Origin: Methylomagnum ishizawai
GTDB lineage: Bacteria; Pseudomonadota; Gammaproteobacteria; Methylococcales; Methylococcaceae
Reading direction: 5' to 3'
DNA: 64,000 bases
NCBI RefSeq assembly: GCF_900155475.1
Contig: NZ_FXAM01000001.1
Location: forward strand, 3,234,881 to 3,298,880
Shown here: positions 48,983-60,158 of the stretch, in pieces
Position numbering within the stretch: position 1 is the first letter of the stretch
Layout: every line of letters begins with the position of its first letter
Notes under the pieces: model-generated
Seen by the model: the letters and a program-made list of their open reading frames with translations, nothing else
The model's database searches: none
What the model was told of the DNA's origin: nothing
Translations under genes and position numbers: made by a program

Positions 48983-50308
48983 TTACAGGATATAGCGGCT
49001 CAAGTCTTCATCCTTGGCGAGTTCGCCCAAATGTTCTTCGACATATTTGGCGTCGATCTTCACGGTTTGGCCGGAATGGTCGGGCGCGTCGTAGGAGACG
49101 GTTTCCAACAGCCGTTCCAGCACGGTGTGCAGCCTCCTGGCACCGATGTTCTCGGTGCGCTCGTTGACTTCCCAGCTAATCTGGGCCAAGCGCTCGATGC
49201 CTTCGGCGGTGAATTCCAGCGTGACGCCCTCGGTTTGCAGCAGGGCCGAATATTGCTCGGTCAACGAGGCGTTGGGTTCGGTCAGGATACGCACGAAGTC
49301 GCCGACCTCCAGCGCGCTCAATTCCACCCGGATCGGGAAGCGGCCCTGCATTTCCGGGATCAGGTCCGAGGGCTTCGACAGATGGAACGCGCCCGAAGCG
49401 ATAAACAGGATATGGTCGGTCTTGACCATGCCGTATTTGGTGCTGACGGTGCAGCCTTCAACCAGGGGCAGCAAATCGCGCTGCACGCCTTCGCGGGAGA
49501 CATCGGGACCGCCGCTGTAGTCGCCGCGCTTGCAAATCTTGTCGATCTCGTCGAGGAACACGATGCCGTTCTGCTCGACCGACTCCACCGCCCGCAGCTT
49601 GATGTCCTCTTCGTTGATCATCTTGGCCGATTCCTCCTCCTGCAACACCTTGAAGGCGTCCTTGACCCGCAGCTTGCGGGTGCGGGTGCGGCCCGTGTTC
49701 ATGCTTTGGAACAGGCTTTGCAGTTGGCTGCTCATTTCCTCCATGCCGGGCGGGGCCATGATTTCCACGCCGATGGAAGAATTGATCTCGATGTCGATTT
49801 CCTTCTCGTCCAACTCGCCATTGCGGAGTTTCTGGCGGAGCTTCTGCCGGGTCGGGGATTCGGCGCTGGCCTCGTCGCCGTTCCAGCCGGTCGCGCCGGG
49901 CAGCAGCACGTTGAGGATGCGTTCCTCGGCGGCTTGCTCGGCTCGTGATTGCACCTTGTTCATCTCGGTCTGGCGGGTCAGCTTGACCGCCGCGTCGATC
50001 AGGTCGCGGATGATGGATTCGACATCGCGGCCCACATAGCCCACCTCGGTGAACTTGGTGGCCTCGACCTTGATGAAGGGCGCGTTGGCGAGCTTGGCGA
50101 GACGGCGGGCGATTTCGGTTTTGCCGACGCCGGTGGGGCCGATCATCAGGATGTTCTTGGGGGTGATTTCTTCGCGCAAGGCGTCGTCCACCTGGGTGCG
50201 CCGCCAGCGGTTGCGCAGGGCGATGGCGACGGCGCGTTTGGCGGCGGCTTGGCCGACGATGTGCTTGTCCAGCTCGTGGACGATTTCTCGCGGGGTCATG
50301 GGGGTCAT
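48983..50308 (-). CDS. hslU: HslU, ATPase subunit of the HslUV protease
   Basis: The 441-residue AAA+ unfoldase has [20 protein letters not shown], Walker [11 protein letters not shown] (57-66), [10 protein letters not shown] pore loop, the I-domain with [15 protein letters not shown], Walker [12 protein letters not shown] and the C-terminal HslV-docking tail ending LSRYIL. It unfolds substrates for HslV. The start matches the E. coli layout and lies three bases after the hslV stop. Confidence 0.95.
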   Translation of the reverse strand: MTPMTPREIVHELDKHIVGQAAAKRAVAIALRNRWRRTQVDDALREEITPKNILMIGPTGVGKTEIARRLAKLANAPFIKVEATKFTEVGYVGRDVESIIRDLIDAAVKLTRQTEMNKVQSRAEQAAEERILNVLLPGATGWNGDEASAESPTRQKLRQKLRNGELDEKEIDIEINSSIGVEIMAPPGMEEMSSQLQSLFQSMNTGRTRTRKLRVKDAFKVLQEEESAKMINEEDIKLRAVESVEQNGIVFLDEIDKICKRGDYSGGPDVSREGVQRDLLPLVEGCTVSTKYGMVKTDHILFIASGAFHLSKPSDLIPEMQGRFPIRVELSALEVGDFVRILTEPNASLTEQYSALLQTEGVTLEFTAEGIERLAQISWEVNERTENIGARRLHTVLERLLETVSYDAPDHSGQTVKIDAKYVEEHLGELAKDEDLSRYIL

Positions 50309-50310
50309 GG

Positions 50311-50880
50311 TTATTCTTGCAAGTCCGATTGCAGGTCGAGTTCTTCGATGGTGAGGTTGCGGTTGGTATAGATGCAGATGTCGGCGGCGATGTTCAGCGA
50401 GCGCTCGACGATGTCGCGGGCGTCGAGTTCGGTGTTCTCGTACAGGGCGCGGGCGGCAGCCTGGGCGAAGGGACCGCCGGAACCGATGGCGATCAAGCCG
50501 TTCTCGGGTTCGATCACGTCGCCGTTGCCGGAGATGATCAGCGAAGCCTTGCTGTCGGCGATGGCAAGCAAAGCTTCGAGACGGCGCAACATGCGGTCGG
50601 TGCGCCAGTCCTTGACCAATTCGACGGCGGCTTTGGTGAGATTGCCGCGCTGTTTTTCCAACTGCCCCTCGAAGCGCTCGAACAGGGTGAAGGCGTCGGC
50701 GGTGGCCCCGGCGAAGCCCGCCAGCACCCTGCCATGATAGAGGCGGCGGACCTTGCGGGCGTTGCCCTTCATGACCGTGTTGCCGAGGGTGACTTGACCG
50801 TCGCCGCCGATCACCACCTTATCGCCGCGGCGGACCGAGACGATGGTTGTTCCGTGAAATGTTTCCACGCTGTTTTCCAT
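50311..50880 (-). CDS. hslV: HslV, protease subunit of HslUV
   Basis: The threonine protease has the mature start [20 protein letters not shown], preceded by a ten-residue N-terminal segment ([10 protein letters not shown]) that must be removed to expose catalytic Thr, unlike E. coli where Met directly precedes Thr. [20 protein letters not shown] and [20 protein letters not shown] agree with the family. It is the first gene of hslVU. The start could be a later codon, but none fits better. Confidence 0.93.
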   Translation of the reverse strand: MENSVETFHGTTIVSVRRGDKVVIGGDGQVTLGNTVMKGNARKVRRLYHGRVLAGFAGATADAFTLFERFEGQLEKQRGNLTKAAVELVKDWRTDRMLRRLEALLAIADSKASLIISGNGDVIEPENGLIAIGSGGPFAQAAARALYENTELDARDIVERSLNIAADICIYTNRNLTIEELDLQSDLQE

Positions 50881-51077
50881 TAGAGAGCAAAGCGGCGATT
50901 GTACATGATTGGCCGGGGTTCAGCCTGGCCGGAGCCGGGCGATGTCCTCGGGGGCGGGGCCGGTTTTGGCGGCGATGGGAGCGTCGTCGAGCAGGCCGGA
51001 TTTTCGGCCCGTAAGCCTTGCTACCCGCCCTGCCGGGCAGCTTTTGCCTCCGCTCGAACCTATCCGCCGCCGGGCCC

Positions 51078-51449
51078 CTAATTCCCGCCGACGAACAAAT
51101 ACCCCAGTAAAACCAGCCCCAGCACGGCCACCAGCAGGTTGGAAGCCATCCCGAGGCCGACCCGGTAGCCTTTGGGGATTTCCACCGGCTTCAGGCTCTT
51201 CAGGACCGTGCGGTATTGCAGGGTCGACCCCAGGCCGATCACGGCCCCGGCCAGGATAAAGACGATCCCCACCCAGAACGATATGCCCCGCGACCAAGGC
51301 CCGGTGTGGTCGCCCGCCACCAGCCGCATGAATAAACCGAAACGCTCGATGACGAAGCCGAACGCCATCCAGGCCAGGCTGGTGCGGTTCCAAGCCAGCA
51401 GGGTCCGCTCGGCGGCGAAGAAAACGCGGGGATCGTTCAGGTCGGACAT
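51078..51449 (-). CDS. DUF202 membrane protein (YidH-like, 123 aa)
   Basis: The start SDLNDPRVFFAAERTLLAWN and RTSLAWMAFGFVIERFGLFM is the DUF202 signature. Three transmembrane helices lie near residues 22-42, 58-80 and 100-121. It resembles YidH/YidG inner-membrane proteins of unknown role. Its gene is divergent from the porin operon. GAGAACCCC precedes the ATG. Confidence 0.85.
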   Translation of the reverse strand: MSDLNDPRVFFAAERTLLAWNRTSLAWMAFGFVIERFGLFMRLVAGDHTGPWSRGISFWVGIVFILAGAVIGLGSTLQYRTVLKSLKPVEIPKGYRVGLGMASNLLVAVLGLVLLGYLFVGGN

Positions 51450-51609
51450 GGGGTTCTCCAATCGGTGGATGGGCCGGGATGGCGGGGATGGCAGCGGCCC
51501 CGGCTGTGGTTTGTTAAACCAACTATGCTTGTTGCCAGCAGCACCCCCTCCCCATCGCGCACAGAATAAACCCATAAGGCACCGTCCCACGGCCCCACGG
51601 AATACCCCT

Positions 51610-52854
51610 ATGCTCCCGCTCCGCGCCACCTGGAAACCCGGGCTCGCCGCCGCGTTGCTGGCCTTGCCCGCCGCCACCTCCGCCGATACGCCGACCTGGA
51701 GTTTCAAGGGGTTCGGCACACTCAGCGTCAGCGGCACCGACACCGACCTCATCCAGTTCCGCCGCGACACCACCCAGGGCAATGGCGTCACCCGCACCTG
51801 GGGCGTGGACCCGGATTCCCGGCTCGGCCTACAACTCGACGTGGATTTCGGCCCCTCCTGGCGGGCCGGGATACAATGGGTGGCCCGCAACCATGCCGGA
51901 CAGTTCATCGAGCAGAACCTGGACTGGGCCTTCCTACGCTGGAGCCCGGAGGAAAACCTCGACTTCCGGGTCGGACGGCTGGGCTTCGATGTGTTCATGC
52001 TGTCCGACTACCGCAACGTCGGCTATGCCTATCCCTGGATGCGCCCGCCGCACGAGTTCTATGCCAGCCTCCCGACCTATCACTTCGACGGCATCGACCT
52101 GTCCCACAAAACCCCGCTCGGCGGCGGCTACCTGACCGCGAAGAGCTTCGTGGGCTATGCGTCCTATACCGTGCCCAGCTTTTTGTTCGACCTGGACCTG
52201 GGCGCGGTCATCGTGGGCGGCAGCCTCGGCTACGAGAGCGGCGACTGGCGGGCGCGGCTCGGCTACAACTACGCCAAGACCAAGACCGACCTGCCGATCC
52301 AACCGCTCTACGCCGCGCTGGACAATCCCTGGGTGAACACGGTCTGGCCGGGTGCCAACACCTATCCCGGCATGATTTCGCCCCAGAACAGGGACCTGCA
52401 TTATATTTCCGCCGGCCTGGCCTACGACGACGGCGGGTGGCTGGCGCAACTGGAGGCGTCCTACACCGACTCCCAAGTGGTCAGTTTTCCTTCGGTGGCC
52501 AGTGGCTACCTGAGCCTGGGACGGCGGGCCGGTCCCGTCACGTTCTACACCCTGCTGGGCATTTCCGAGACCCTCCGCCACACGGCGACCCTCCCCCGGC
52601 CCTGGCTGGCGACGCCCGCGGTCGATCTGCTCTGGCGCGCGGCGGACAGCCTCATCAACGCCAATAGCGTGGACGAAAAATCGGTGTCCCTGGGACTGCG
52701 CTGGGATGTCTACGAAAACATCGACCTGAAAGCGCAATGGAGCCATTACTGGCTGGGACAGAACGGCGCCCAGCTCTGGGTGGAACCCGAGTTATCCGCT
52801 CCCACGCCCGGACAGGTCGATGTCTGGTCGCTGGGCGTGGACTTCGTGTTCTAG
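51610..52854 (+). CDS. Outer membrane porin-like beta-barrel protein (414 aa)
   Basis: A signal peptide (GLAAALLALPAATSADT) leads into alternating amphipathic strands with many aromatic residues and a C-terminal Phe (VDVWSLGVDFVF), as required for barrel assembly. WAFLRWSPEENLDFRVGRLG recalls phosphate- or metal-regulated porins of the GGDEF-linked type. It is the first gene of an operon with a periplasmic binding protein and a GGDEF protein, so a shared sensing or uptake role is plausible. Confidence 0.78.
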   Translation: MLPLRATWKPGLAAALLALPAATSADTPTWSFKGFGTLSVSGTDTDLIQFRRDTTQGNGVTRTWGVDPDSRLGLQLDVDFGPSWRAGIQWVARNHAGQFIEQNLDWAFLRWSPEENLDFRVGRLGFDVFMLSDYRNVGYAYPWMRPPHEFYASLPTYHFDGIDLSHKTPLGGGYLTAKSFVGYASYTVPSFLFDLDLGAVIVGGSLGYESGDWRARLGYNYAKTKTDLPIQPLYAALDNPWVNTVWPGANTYPGMISPQNRDLHYISAGLAYDDGGWLAQLEASYTDSQVVSFPSVASGYLSLGRRAGPVTFYTLLGISETLRHTATLPRPWLATPAVDLLWRAADSLINANSVDEKSVSLGLRWDVYENIDLKAQWSHYWLGQNGAQLWVEPELSAPTPGQVDVWSLGVDFVF

Positions 52855-52856
52855 CC

Positions 52857-53267
52857 ATGAAGGCCCCACTCGCCGCCCTGCTCGCCCTGGCCCTGGCGCC
52901 GACGGCTTCCGCCGAGCTGGCGGTCATCGCCAACCGCAAGAACGAACTCGCCCCCCTGGCCACGGAGGAGGTCCAGGATGTCTTCCTGGGCCGGACCCGC
53001 ACCTTCCCCAACCATAGGTTCGCCCTGCCCTTCGACCAATCCTCCCCGCTCCGGGGCGAGTTCTATCAGAAGCTCACCGGCCGCCCCCTGGCCCAGATCG
53101 ACGCCTATTGGGCCAGGATCGTGTTTTCCGGGCAAGGCTCGCCCCCGCCCAAACTGCCGGACGACGCGGCGATGTTGCAGATGGTGCGGGAAAACGAGGA
53201 CGCCATCGGATACATTGATAAAATCCACACAGATAACACGATCAGGGTGCTGTTGATACTGCCTTAA
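52857..53267 (+). CDS. Small periplasmic phosphate-binding-like protein (136 aa)
   Basis: A signal peptide (KAPLAALLALALAPTASAEL) precedes VIANRKNELAPLATEEVQDV, FLGRTRTFPN, FDQSSPLRGEFYQKLTGR and NEDAIGYIDK, the half-domain of PstS-like binding proteins. Small proteins of this kind recur next to GGDEF sensors and porins. It starts two bases after the porin stop. The ligand is unknown. Confidence 0.78.
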   Translation: MKAPLAALLALALAPTASAELAVIANRKNELAPLATEEVQDVFLGRTRTFPNHRFALPFDQSSPLRGEFYQKLTGRPLAQIDAYWARIVFSGQGSPPPKLPDDAAMLQMVRENEDAIGYIDKIHTDNTIRVLLILP

Positions 53268-54952
53268 TGAATACCTCGACGCGACAACAACATTTGCATC
53301 TCAAGCTGGCGCGCGCGGTGTTTTGGACCGCCCTGTTATTGGCCTTGCTAACCTCGGTGGCGCTGTTCATGGCCGAATTCCAATGGGCCAGCGAAAAAAC
53401 CGAAACCCGGCTCAACCAATTGCTGGACACGGTGGAAACCACCGCCGCCGTCGCCGCCTATTCCGGCAACTCCGCCATCGGCGCGGATGTGCTGGACGGC
53501 CTGCTGCGCAACGATATCGTCCACGAGGCCCGGTTGCTCAACGACCGCGGCCTCGACCTCCACCGGCTGCGCGAGACCGGCCATGCCAGGGTTCCCCCCG
53601 GTCCCGTCTTGGTGCGCGACCTGCATTCGCCCTTCGGCGAGCGCGAAGTGGTGGGGCGGCTGCTGGTGTTCCCGGAAGCCCGCGTCAACCTGCGGGAAGC
53701 CCGCCACGCCGCCCAGGTCGGGGCGCTGACTTCCTCCGTGCTGATCGGGCTGACCGCCTTGCTGGTGCTGGGCTTGGTGCGGTCTTCGCTGTCCTTGCCG
53801 CTGTCGGGGGTATCCGGTGCCTTGCACGCCATCCGGGCCGGGGAACAGGAGCGCCTGAAACCCTTGCCCCACCACCGCGACGACGAACTCGGCCAACTGG
53901 TGAACGATATCAATGGCCTGTTGGCGACCCTGGAGGAGAAATTCGCCGCCGAGCGGCTACTGCGGAAAGAAGTCCAGGTGGTGGAACGGCGGCTACGCGA
54001 GGTGTTCGAGAACACCAGCGCCGGTATCTTCCTACTGGACGGGCAAGGCCACCTGTGCATGGCCAACCCCACCCTCGGACGGGTGCTGGGCCTGCCGGGG
54101 CTGTCGCCGGAATCCCTGGTCGGGCAGGATTTCCCGGCCCTGGCCTTCGCCGACCCGGAGCAATTCCACCACCTTTTCCATCAGGCCGGGAGCCATTCCA
54201 CCGCCATGGACCTCAAGCTCAGGCACCACGACGCGGGACCGGCCTGGGTACATTGCCTGCTGTCGCGCCAGACCGACGGCCAAGGCGAAACCCGTTACGA
54301 GGGCGTGGTGTACGACATCACCGAGCGCCGTGCCCTGGAACTCCGCACCCAACACGAGGCCGATCACGACCTCCTCACCGGCTTGTTGCGCCGCCACGCC
54401 GCCGAGCGCGAATTGCGGCGGCGGCTGGACGCCTCCTCCCACCAACCCCAGGCCGTGCTACTGCTGGACCTGGACCATTTCAAGGCGGTCAACGACACCC
54501 ACGGCCACGCCGCCGGCGACCGCGTGTTACTGGAAACCGCCCAGCGCTTCAAGTCCTGCGTGCGCTCGGGCGATATCGTGGGCCGGCTGGGCGGCGACGA
54601 ATTCCTGATCGCGCTGCTGGATTGCGCCTCGTTGGACCAAGCCCGGCGGGTCGCCCACGAGATCGTGGACCGGGTGGTACAGCCCATCGCGCTGGACCAG
54701 GGCATCGGCGTCACCATAGGCATCAGCATCGGCATCGCCCTCTCCCACGGCCAGGGGTTGGAGGATTTGCTGAGGGCGGCGGACCTCGCCATGTACGAGG
54801 TCAAGCGCTGGGGCCGCAACGGCTACGCCAGCCCGCTGCCCGAAGGCGCGATCCGGGTGGAACGGCGCGACACGGCGGGCGCATGGACCCAGGCCGACAC
54901 CCTCCCGGCACCGAAATCCCCGGACGTATCCCAGGAATCCATCTCCGTGTGA
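53267..54952 (+). CDS. Membrane-bound diguanylate cyclase with HAMP, PAS and GGDEF domains (561 aa)
   Basis: Two transmembrane helices (residues about 15-36 and 150-172) bracket a periplasmic sensor, followed by a HAMP region (LPLSGVSGALHAIRAGEQER), a PAS domain (VFENTSAGIFLLDGQGHLCM) and a GGDEF domain with intact VGRLGGDEFLIAL near residue 441. DLDHFKAVNDTHGHAAGDRV gives the metal-binding Asp. It should make cyclic di-GMP in response to the periplasmic binding protein next door. ATG overlaps the previous stop (TAATG). Confidence 0.92.
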   Translation: MNTSTRQQHLHLKLARAVFWTALLLALLTSVALFMAEFQWASEKTETRLNQLLDTVETTAAVAAYSGNSAIGADVLDGLLRNDIVHEARLLNDRGLDLHRLRETGHARVPPGPVLVRDLHSPFGEREVVGRLLVFPEARVNLREARHAAQVGALTSSVLIGLTALLVLGLVRSSLSLPLSGVSGALHAIRAGEQERLKPLPHHRDDELGQLVNDINGLLATLEEKFAAERLLRKEVQVVERRLREVFENTSAGIFLLDGQGHLCMANPTLGRVLGLPGLSPESLVGQDFPALAFADPEQFHHLFHQAGSHSTAMDLKLRHHDAGPAWVHCLLSRQTDGQGETRYEGVVYDITERRALELRTQHEADHDLLTGLLRRHAAERELRRRLDASSHQPQAVLLLDLDHFKAVNDTHGHAAGDRVLLETAQRFKSCVRSGDIVGRLGGDEFLIALLDCASLDQARRVAHEIVDRVVQPIALDQGIGVTIGISIGIALSHGQGLEDLLRAADLAMYEVKRWGRNGYASPLPEGAIRVERRDTAGAWTQADTLPAPKSPDVSQESISV

Positions 54953-55654
<702 letters not shown>

Positions 55655-55769
55655 GGACCGTTCCCCAGGCCGGGACCGACCCCCGGCCTGCCACCGCACG
55701 GCTCCAAGATTCGCCAAGAAATCGCGCCGCGCATCCTTCCCAACCCCTAACCTCGAGCATCCAGCGCCC

Positions 55770-57188
55770 ATGGCCGGCAAAACCCTTTTCGACAAGTTAT
55801 GGGACAGCCACTTGGTCTGTTCCGAAGCGGACGGTTCCGCCCTGATCTACATCGACCGCCAATTGATCCACGAAGTCACCTCGGCCCAGGCTTTCGAGGG
55901 CATGCGGCTCGCGGGACGCAAGCCCTGGCGGACGGCGGCCAACCTCGCGACCGCCGACCACAACGTGCCCACGGCGGGCCGCGCCCAGGGCATCGCCGAT
56001 CCGGTCTCCCGCCTGCAAGTGGAAACCCTGGACAACAATTGCGCCGAGTTCGGCATCACCGAATTCGACATGGCCGACCCGCGCCAGGGCGTGGTGCATG
56101 TGATGGGGCCGGAACAGGGCGCGACCCTGCCCGGCATGACCATCGTCTGCGGCGATTCCCACACCGCGACCCATGGCGCGTTCGGGGCGCTGGCCTTCGG
56201 CATCGGCACTTCCGAAGTGGAGCATGTGCTGGCGACCCAGTGTTTGGTGCAATCCAAGGCCAAGAACATGCTGGTCACGGTCGAGGGCGAAGTCGGCCCC
56301 GGCGTCACCGCCAAGGATATCGTCCTCGCCATCATTGGCCGGATCGGCACGGCGGGCGGCACCGGCTACAGCATCGAATTCGCCGGTTCGGCGATCCGGG
56401 CGCTGTCGATGGAAGGCCGCATGACCGTGTGCAATATGGCCATCGAGGCTGGTGCCCGCGCCGGTCTGGTGGCGGCGGATGCCACCACCTTCGCCTATCT
56501 GCAAGGCCGTCCCTACGCCCCGAGCGGCGAACTGTGGGAACAAGCCGTGGCTGCTTGGGGCGAATTACACAGCGATGCCGACGCGGTGTTCGACGCCGTG
56601 ATCGAAATCGACGCCGCCGCCATCCAGCCGCAAGTGACCTGGGGCACCTCCCCGGAAATGGTGCTGCCGGTCGATGCCTGCGTGCCCAATCCCGAAGCCG
56701 AAACCGACGCGGTCAAGCGCGAGAGCATGAAACGCGCCCTGGCCTATATGGATTTGCAGCCCGGCACGCCGCTAACCCAAATCCCGGTGGATAAAGTCTT
56801 CATCGGCTCCTGCACCAATGGCCGCATCGAGGATTTCCGCGCCGCCGCCGCCGTGGTCAAGGGCCGCCAGCGGGCCGCGAACGTGAAATTGGCGCTGGCG
56901 GTGCCGGGCTCGGGTCCGGTCAAACGGCAGGCCGAAGCAGAAGGCTTGGACCAGATTTTCATCGAGGCCGGTTTTGAATGGCGCGACCCCGGTTGCTCCA
57001 TGTGCCTCGCCATGAACGCCGACCGGCTGGAACCGGGCGAACGCTGCGCCTCCACCTCCAACCGCAATTTCGAGGGCCGTCAAGGCTACGGGGGCCGCAC
57101 CCATCTGGTCAGCCCGGCCATGGCCGCCGCCGCCGCGGTGTTCGGCCATTTCGTGGATGTCCGCACGCTCCCGGCGGACGCCCTGTAA
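55770..57188 (+). CDS. leuC: 3-isopropylmalate dehydratase large subunit
   Basis: The 472-residue aconitase-type subunit has [39 protein letters not shown], the DHNVPT active-site region, [20 protein letters not shown], and the 4Fe-4S Cys residues in [11 protein letters not shown] and [10 protein letters not shown]. With LeuD it isomerises 2-isopropylmalate in leucine synthesis. It is first of leuC-leuD-leuB-asd, 21 bases before leuD. Confidence 0.97.
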   Translation: MAGKTLFDKLWDSHLVCSEADGSALIYIDRQLIHEVTSAQAFEGMRLAGRKPWRTAANLATADHNVPTAGRAQGIADPVSRLQVETLDNNCAEFGITEFDMADPRQGVVHVMGPEQGATLPGMTIVCGDSHTATHGAFGALAFGIGTSEVEHVLATQCLVQSKAKNMLVTVEGEVGPGVTAKDIVLAIIGRIGTAGGTGYSIEFAGSAIRALSMEGRMTVCNMAIEAGARAGLVAADATTFAYLQGRPYAPSGELWEQAVAAWGELHSDADAVFDAVIEIDAAAIQPQVTWGTSPEMVLPVDACVPNPEAETDAVKRESMKRALAYMDLQPGTPLTQIPVDKVFIGSCTNGRIEDFRAAAAVVKGRQRAANVKLALAVPGSGPVKRQAEAEGLDQIFIEAGFEWRDPGCSMCLAMNADRLEPGERCASTSNRNFEGRQGYGGRTHLVSPAMAAAAAVFGHFVDVRTLPADAL

Positions 57189-57209
57189 AGCCCCATCACG
57201 AGGAAACCG

Positions 57210-57851
57210 ATGAAAGCCTTCCACCGCATCAGTTCCAGGGTCGTGCCCCTGGACCGCGCCAATATCGACACCGACGCGATCATCCCCAAGCAATTCCTGA
57301 AATCGATCCGCCGCACCGGCTTCGGCCCGTTCCTGTTCGACGAATGGCGCTATCTGGACCGGGGCGAACCCGAGATGGATTGCACCCACCGCCCCTTGAA
57401 CCCGGATTTCGTGCTGAACCAGCCCTGCTATTACGGGGCGCAAATCCTCCTCACCCGCGAGAACTTCGGCTGCGGTTCCTCCCGCGAACACGCGCCCTGG
57501 GCCTTGGACAACTACGGTTTCCGGGTCATCATCGCGCCCAGCTTCGCCGATATCTTCTACAACAACTGCTTCAAGAACGGCCTGCTGCCCATCGTGCTGG
57601 CCACGGCGGCGGTGGACCGTTTATTCGCGGAACTGACACCCGGCGATAACCTCACGGTCGATTTGGAGAGCCAGACTATTACCGATAAGTACGGCGAAAA
57701 ATTCCATTTCGAGATCGACCCTTCCCGCAAGCACCGTTTGCTGAAAGGCTTGGACGATATCGGCCTGACCCTGCAACGCGCCGACCTGATCCGGGCCTAT
57801 GAAGCCCAACGCCGGGCCGAAGCGCCCTGGCTGTTCCCGGACGCGGCCTGA
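57210..57851 (+). CDS. leuD: 3-isopropylmalate dehydratase small subunit
   Basis: The 213-residue partner has the LeuD marks [71 protein letters not shown]. It completes the swivel domain of the LeuCD enzyme. GAGGAAACC precedes the ATG. It follows leuC in the same operon. Confidence 0.97.
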   Translation: MKAFHRISSRVVPLDRANIDTDAIIPKQFLKSIRRTGFGPFLFDEWRYLDRGEPEMDCTHRPLNPDFVLNQPCYYGAQILLTRENFGCGSSREHAPWALDNYGFRVIIAPSFADIFYNNCFKNGLLPIVLATAAVDRLFAELTPGDNLTVDLESQTITDKYGEKFHFEIDPSRKHRLLKGLDDIGLTLQRADLIRAYEAQRRAEAPWLFPDAA

Positions 57852-57948
57852 AGCCCCAGCGGCGGACGGGGTTCCCCCCAGCCCGCCACCGCCGCCCCCA
57901 TGGGCGGCAACGCCCACCCGAAGAAAATCACCATTACCCACAGCACCC

Positions 57949-59034
57949 ATGACCCAAAAAATCGCAGTATTGCCGGGCGACGGCATTGGACCCGAAATCG
58001 TCGCCGAAGCCCTCAAAGTCATCGACTGCCTGAACCAGGATTTCGGCCTCGCCCTCGAAACCGAAGCGGCCTTGATCGGCGGCGCGGCCTACGATGTCCA
58101 CGGCACGCCCTTCCCCGAGGCCACCCTGGCCCTGGCCCGCGCCGCCGATTCGGTGCTGCTGGGCGCGGTCGGCGGCCCGAAATGGGAACCGCTGAATTAT
58201 GCGCTGCGCCCGGAACGCGGCTTGTTGGGTCTCCGCGCCGAACTGGAACTGTTCGCCAACCTGCGCCCGGCCCTCTTGTATCCGCAATTGGAAGCGGCGT
58301 CCACCCTGCGCCCGGAAGTGGTCTCGGGCCTTGATATCGTCATCATCCGCGAACTGACCGGCGGCATTTATTTCGGCCAGCCGCGCGGTCGCCGCGTCAA
58401 TGACAAGGGCGAGCGCGAAGGTTTCAACACCTTGATCTACAGCGAATCGGAAATCCGCCGCATCGCCCACATCGGTTTCCAAACCGCCCAGAAGCGCAAT
58501 AAGCGCCTGTGTTCGGTGGATAAGGCCAATGTGCTGGAATGCACCGAGCTGTGGCGCGAAATTATGATCGAAGTCGGCCAGGAATACCCCGACGTGGCCC
58601 TGTCCCACATGTACGTGGATAACGCCGCCATGCAGTTGGTCCGCGCCCCCAAGCAATTCGACGTGATGGTGACTGACAACATGTTCGGCGACATCCTGTC
58701 CGACTGCGCCGCGATGCTGACCGGCTCCATCGGCATGTTGCCCTCGGCCTCGCTGGACAAGAACGGCAAAGGCATGTACGAACCGATCCACGGTTCCGCG
58801 CCCGATATTTCCGGCAAGGGTGTCGCCAACCCCATCGCCACCGTGCTGTCCCTGGCGATGATGCTGCGCTATAGCTTCGACGACGCCGCTTCCGCCGACC
58901 GCATCGAACAAGCCGTCACCGCCGCCCTGGACGCAGGCTACCGCACCGCCGATATCCACTCGGAAGGCACCCGCAAGGTCGGCACCGCCGAAATGGGCGA
59001 TGCCATCGTCGCGGCCCTGCGGGCGTCCCGCTGA
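57949..59034 (+). CDS. leuB: 3-isopropylmalate dehydrogenase
   Basis: The 361-residue NAD-dependent enzyme has [30 protein letters not shown], the substrate-binding arginines in [31 protein letters not shown] (here [12 protein letters not shown]), the Lys in VDKANVLE and the metal Asp residues in [12 protein letters not shown]. It makes the leucine precursor 2-oxoisocaproate. ATG 57949 is chosen over an earlier in-frame ATG because it matches family length. Confidence 0.97.
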   Translation: MTQKIAVLPGDGIGPEIVAEALKVIDCLNQDFGLALETEAALIGGAAYDVHGTPFPEATLALARAADSVLLGAVGGPKWEPLNYALRPERGLLGLRAELELFANLRPALLYPQLEAASTLRPEVVSGLDIVIIRELTGGIYFGQPRGRRVNDKGEREGFNTLIYSESEIRRIAHIGFQTAQKRNKRLCSVDKANVLECTELWREIMIEVGQEYPDVALSHMYVDNAAMQLVRAPKQFDVMVTDNMFGDILSDCAAMLTGSIGMLPSASLDKNGKGMYEPIHGSAPDISGKGVANPIATVLSLAMMLRYSFDDAASADRIEQAVTAALDAGYRTADIHSEGTRKVGTAEMGDAIVAALRASR

Positions 59035-59057
59035 TCGACCCTTTTCAGGAGGCTCCC

Positions 59058-60080
59058 ATGAGCAAAACCTACAATGTCGCCGTCCTGGGCGCGACCGGCG
59101 CGGTCGGCGAAGCCCTGTTCTCCATCCTGGAAGAACGCGATTTCCCCGTGGGCGAGGTCTACGCCCTCGCCAGCGAGCGCTCGGCGGGCAAGCAGGTGGA
59201 ATTCAAAGGCCAAACCCTGACCGTGCGGGACGTGGCCGGTTTCGATTTCTCGCTGGCCGATATCGGGCTGTTCTCGGCGGGCGCGTCGGTCTCGGAACTC
59301 TACGCACCCAAGGCGGCGGCGGCGGGCTGCGTGGTGATCGACAACACCTCGCAATTCCGCTACGACGACGACATCCCCCTGGTGGTGCCGGAAGTCAACC
59401 CGGCAGCCATCGCCCAGTACAAAACCCGCGGCATCATCGCCAACCCCAATTGCTCGACCATCCAAATGCTGGTGGCCCTGAAACCCATCCACGACGCGGT
59501 GGGCATCGAGCGCATCAACGTCTGCACCTATCAAGCGGTGTCGGGCACCGGCAAGGAAGCCATCGAGGAACTGGCGGCGCAGACGGCGGCCCTGCTCAAC
59601 GGCAAGCCGATCAGCCCCGAGGTCTACCCCAAGCAAATCGCCTTCAACGTGCTGCCGCAGATCGACGTGTTCCTAGCCAACGGCTACACCAAGGAAGAAA
59701 TGAAAATGGTCTGGGAAACCCGCAAGATCATGGGTGACGACCGCATCCAGGTGAATCCCACCGCAGTGCGGGTGCCGGTGTTCTACGGCCACTCGGAAGC
59801 AGTGCATATCGAGACCCGCGAAAAAATCACCGCCGAGCGGGCGCTGGAACTTTTGCGAAGTGCGGAAGGCGTCACAGTTTTGGACGAACGCAAACCGGGA
59901 GGATACCCGACGGCGGTCACCGAAGCCGCCGGGAAAGACCCCGTCTACGTGGGCCGGGTGCGCGAGGATATCTCCCACCCCAGGGGTTTGAACCTCTGGG
60001 TAGTGGCGGATAATGTCCGCAAAGGGGCCGCGCTCAATAGCGTCCAAATTGCCGAAATTTTGGCAAAAACTTACATCTAG
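59058..60080 (+). CDS. asd: Aspartate-semialdehyde dehydrogenase
   Basis: The 340-residue enzyme has the NADP fold YNVAVLGATGAVGEALFSIL, the catalytic Cys132 in ANPNCSTIQM, and the later VNPTAVRVPVFYGHSEAVHI with the substrate-binding Arg and His. It feeds lysine, threonine, methionine and diaminopimelate synthesis. Its place between leuB and fimV is standard in Pseudomonas-like gammaproteobacteria. AGGAGGC precedes the ATG. Confidence 0.97.
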   Translation: MSKTYNVAVLGATGAVGEALFSILEERDFPVGEVYALASERSAGKQVEFKGQTLTVRDVAGFDFSLADIGLFSAGASVSELYAPKAAAAGCVVIDNTSQFRYDDDIPLVVPEVNPAAIAQYKTRGIIANPNCSTIQMLVALKPIHDAVGIERINVCTYQAVSGTGKEAIEELAAQTAALLNGKPISPEVYPKQIAFNVLPQIDVFLANGYTKEEMKMVWETRKIMGDDRIQVNPTAVRVPVFYGHSEAVHIETREKITAERALELLRSAEGVTVLDERKPGGYPTAVTEAAGKDPVYVGRVREDISHPRGLNLWVVADNVRKGAALNSVQIAEILAKTYI

Positions 60081-60158
60081 TCTAATCTTTTCAGGGCTGT
60101 GGGCCCGAATCGGGCCTAGGGCGGGCGCTGCCAGCGATTGGAAATAAGGAGCCAAACA

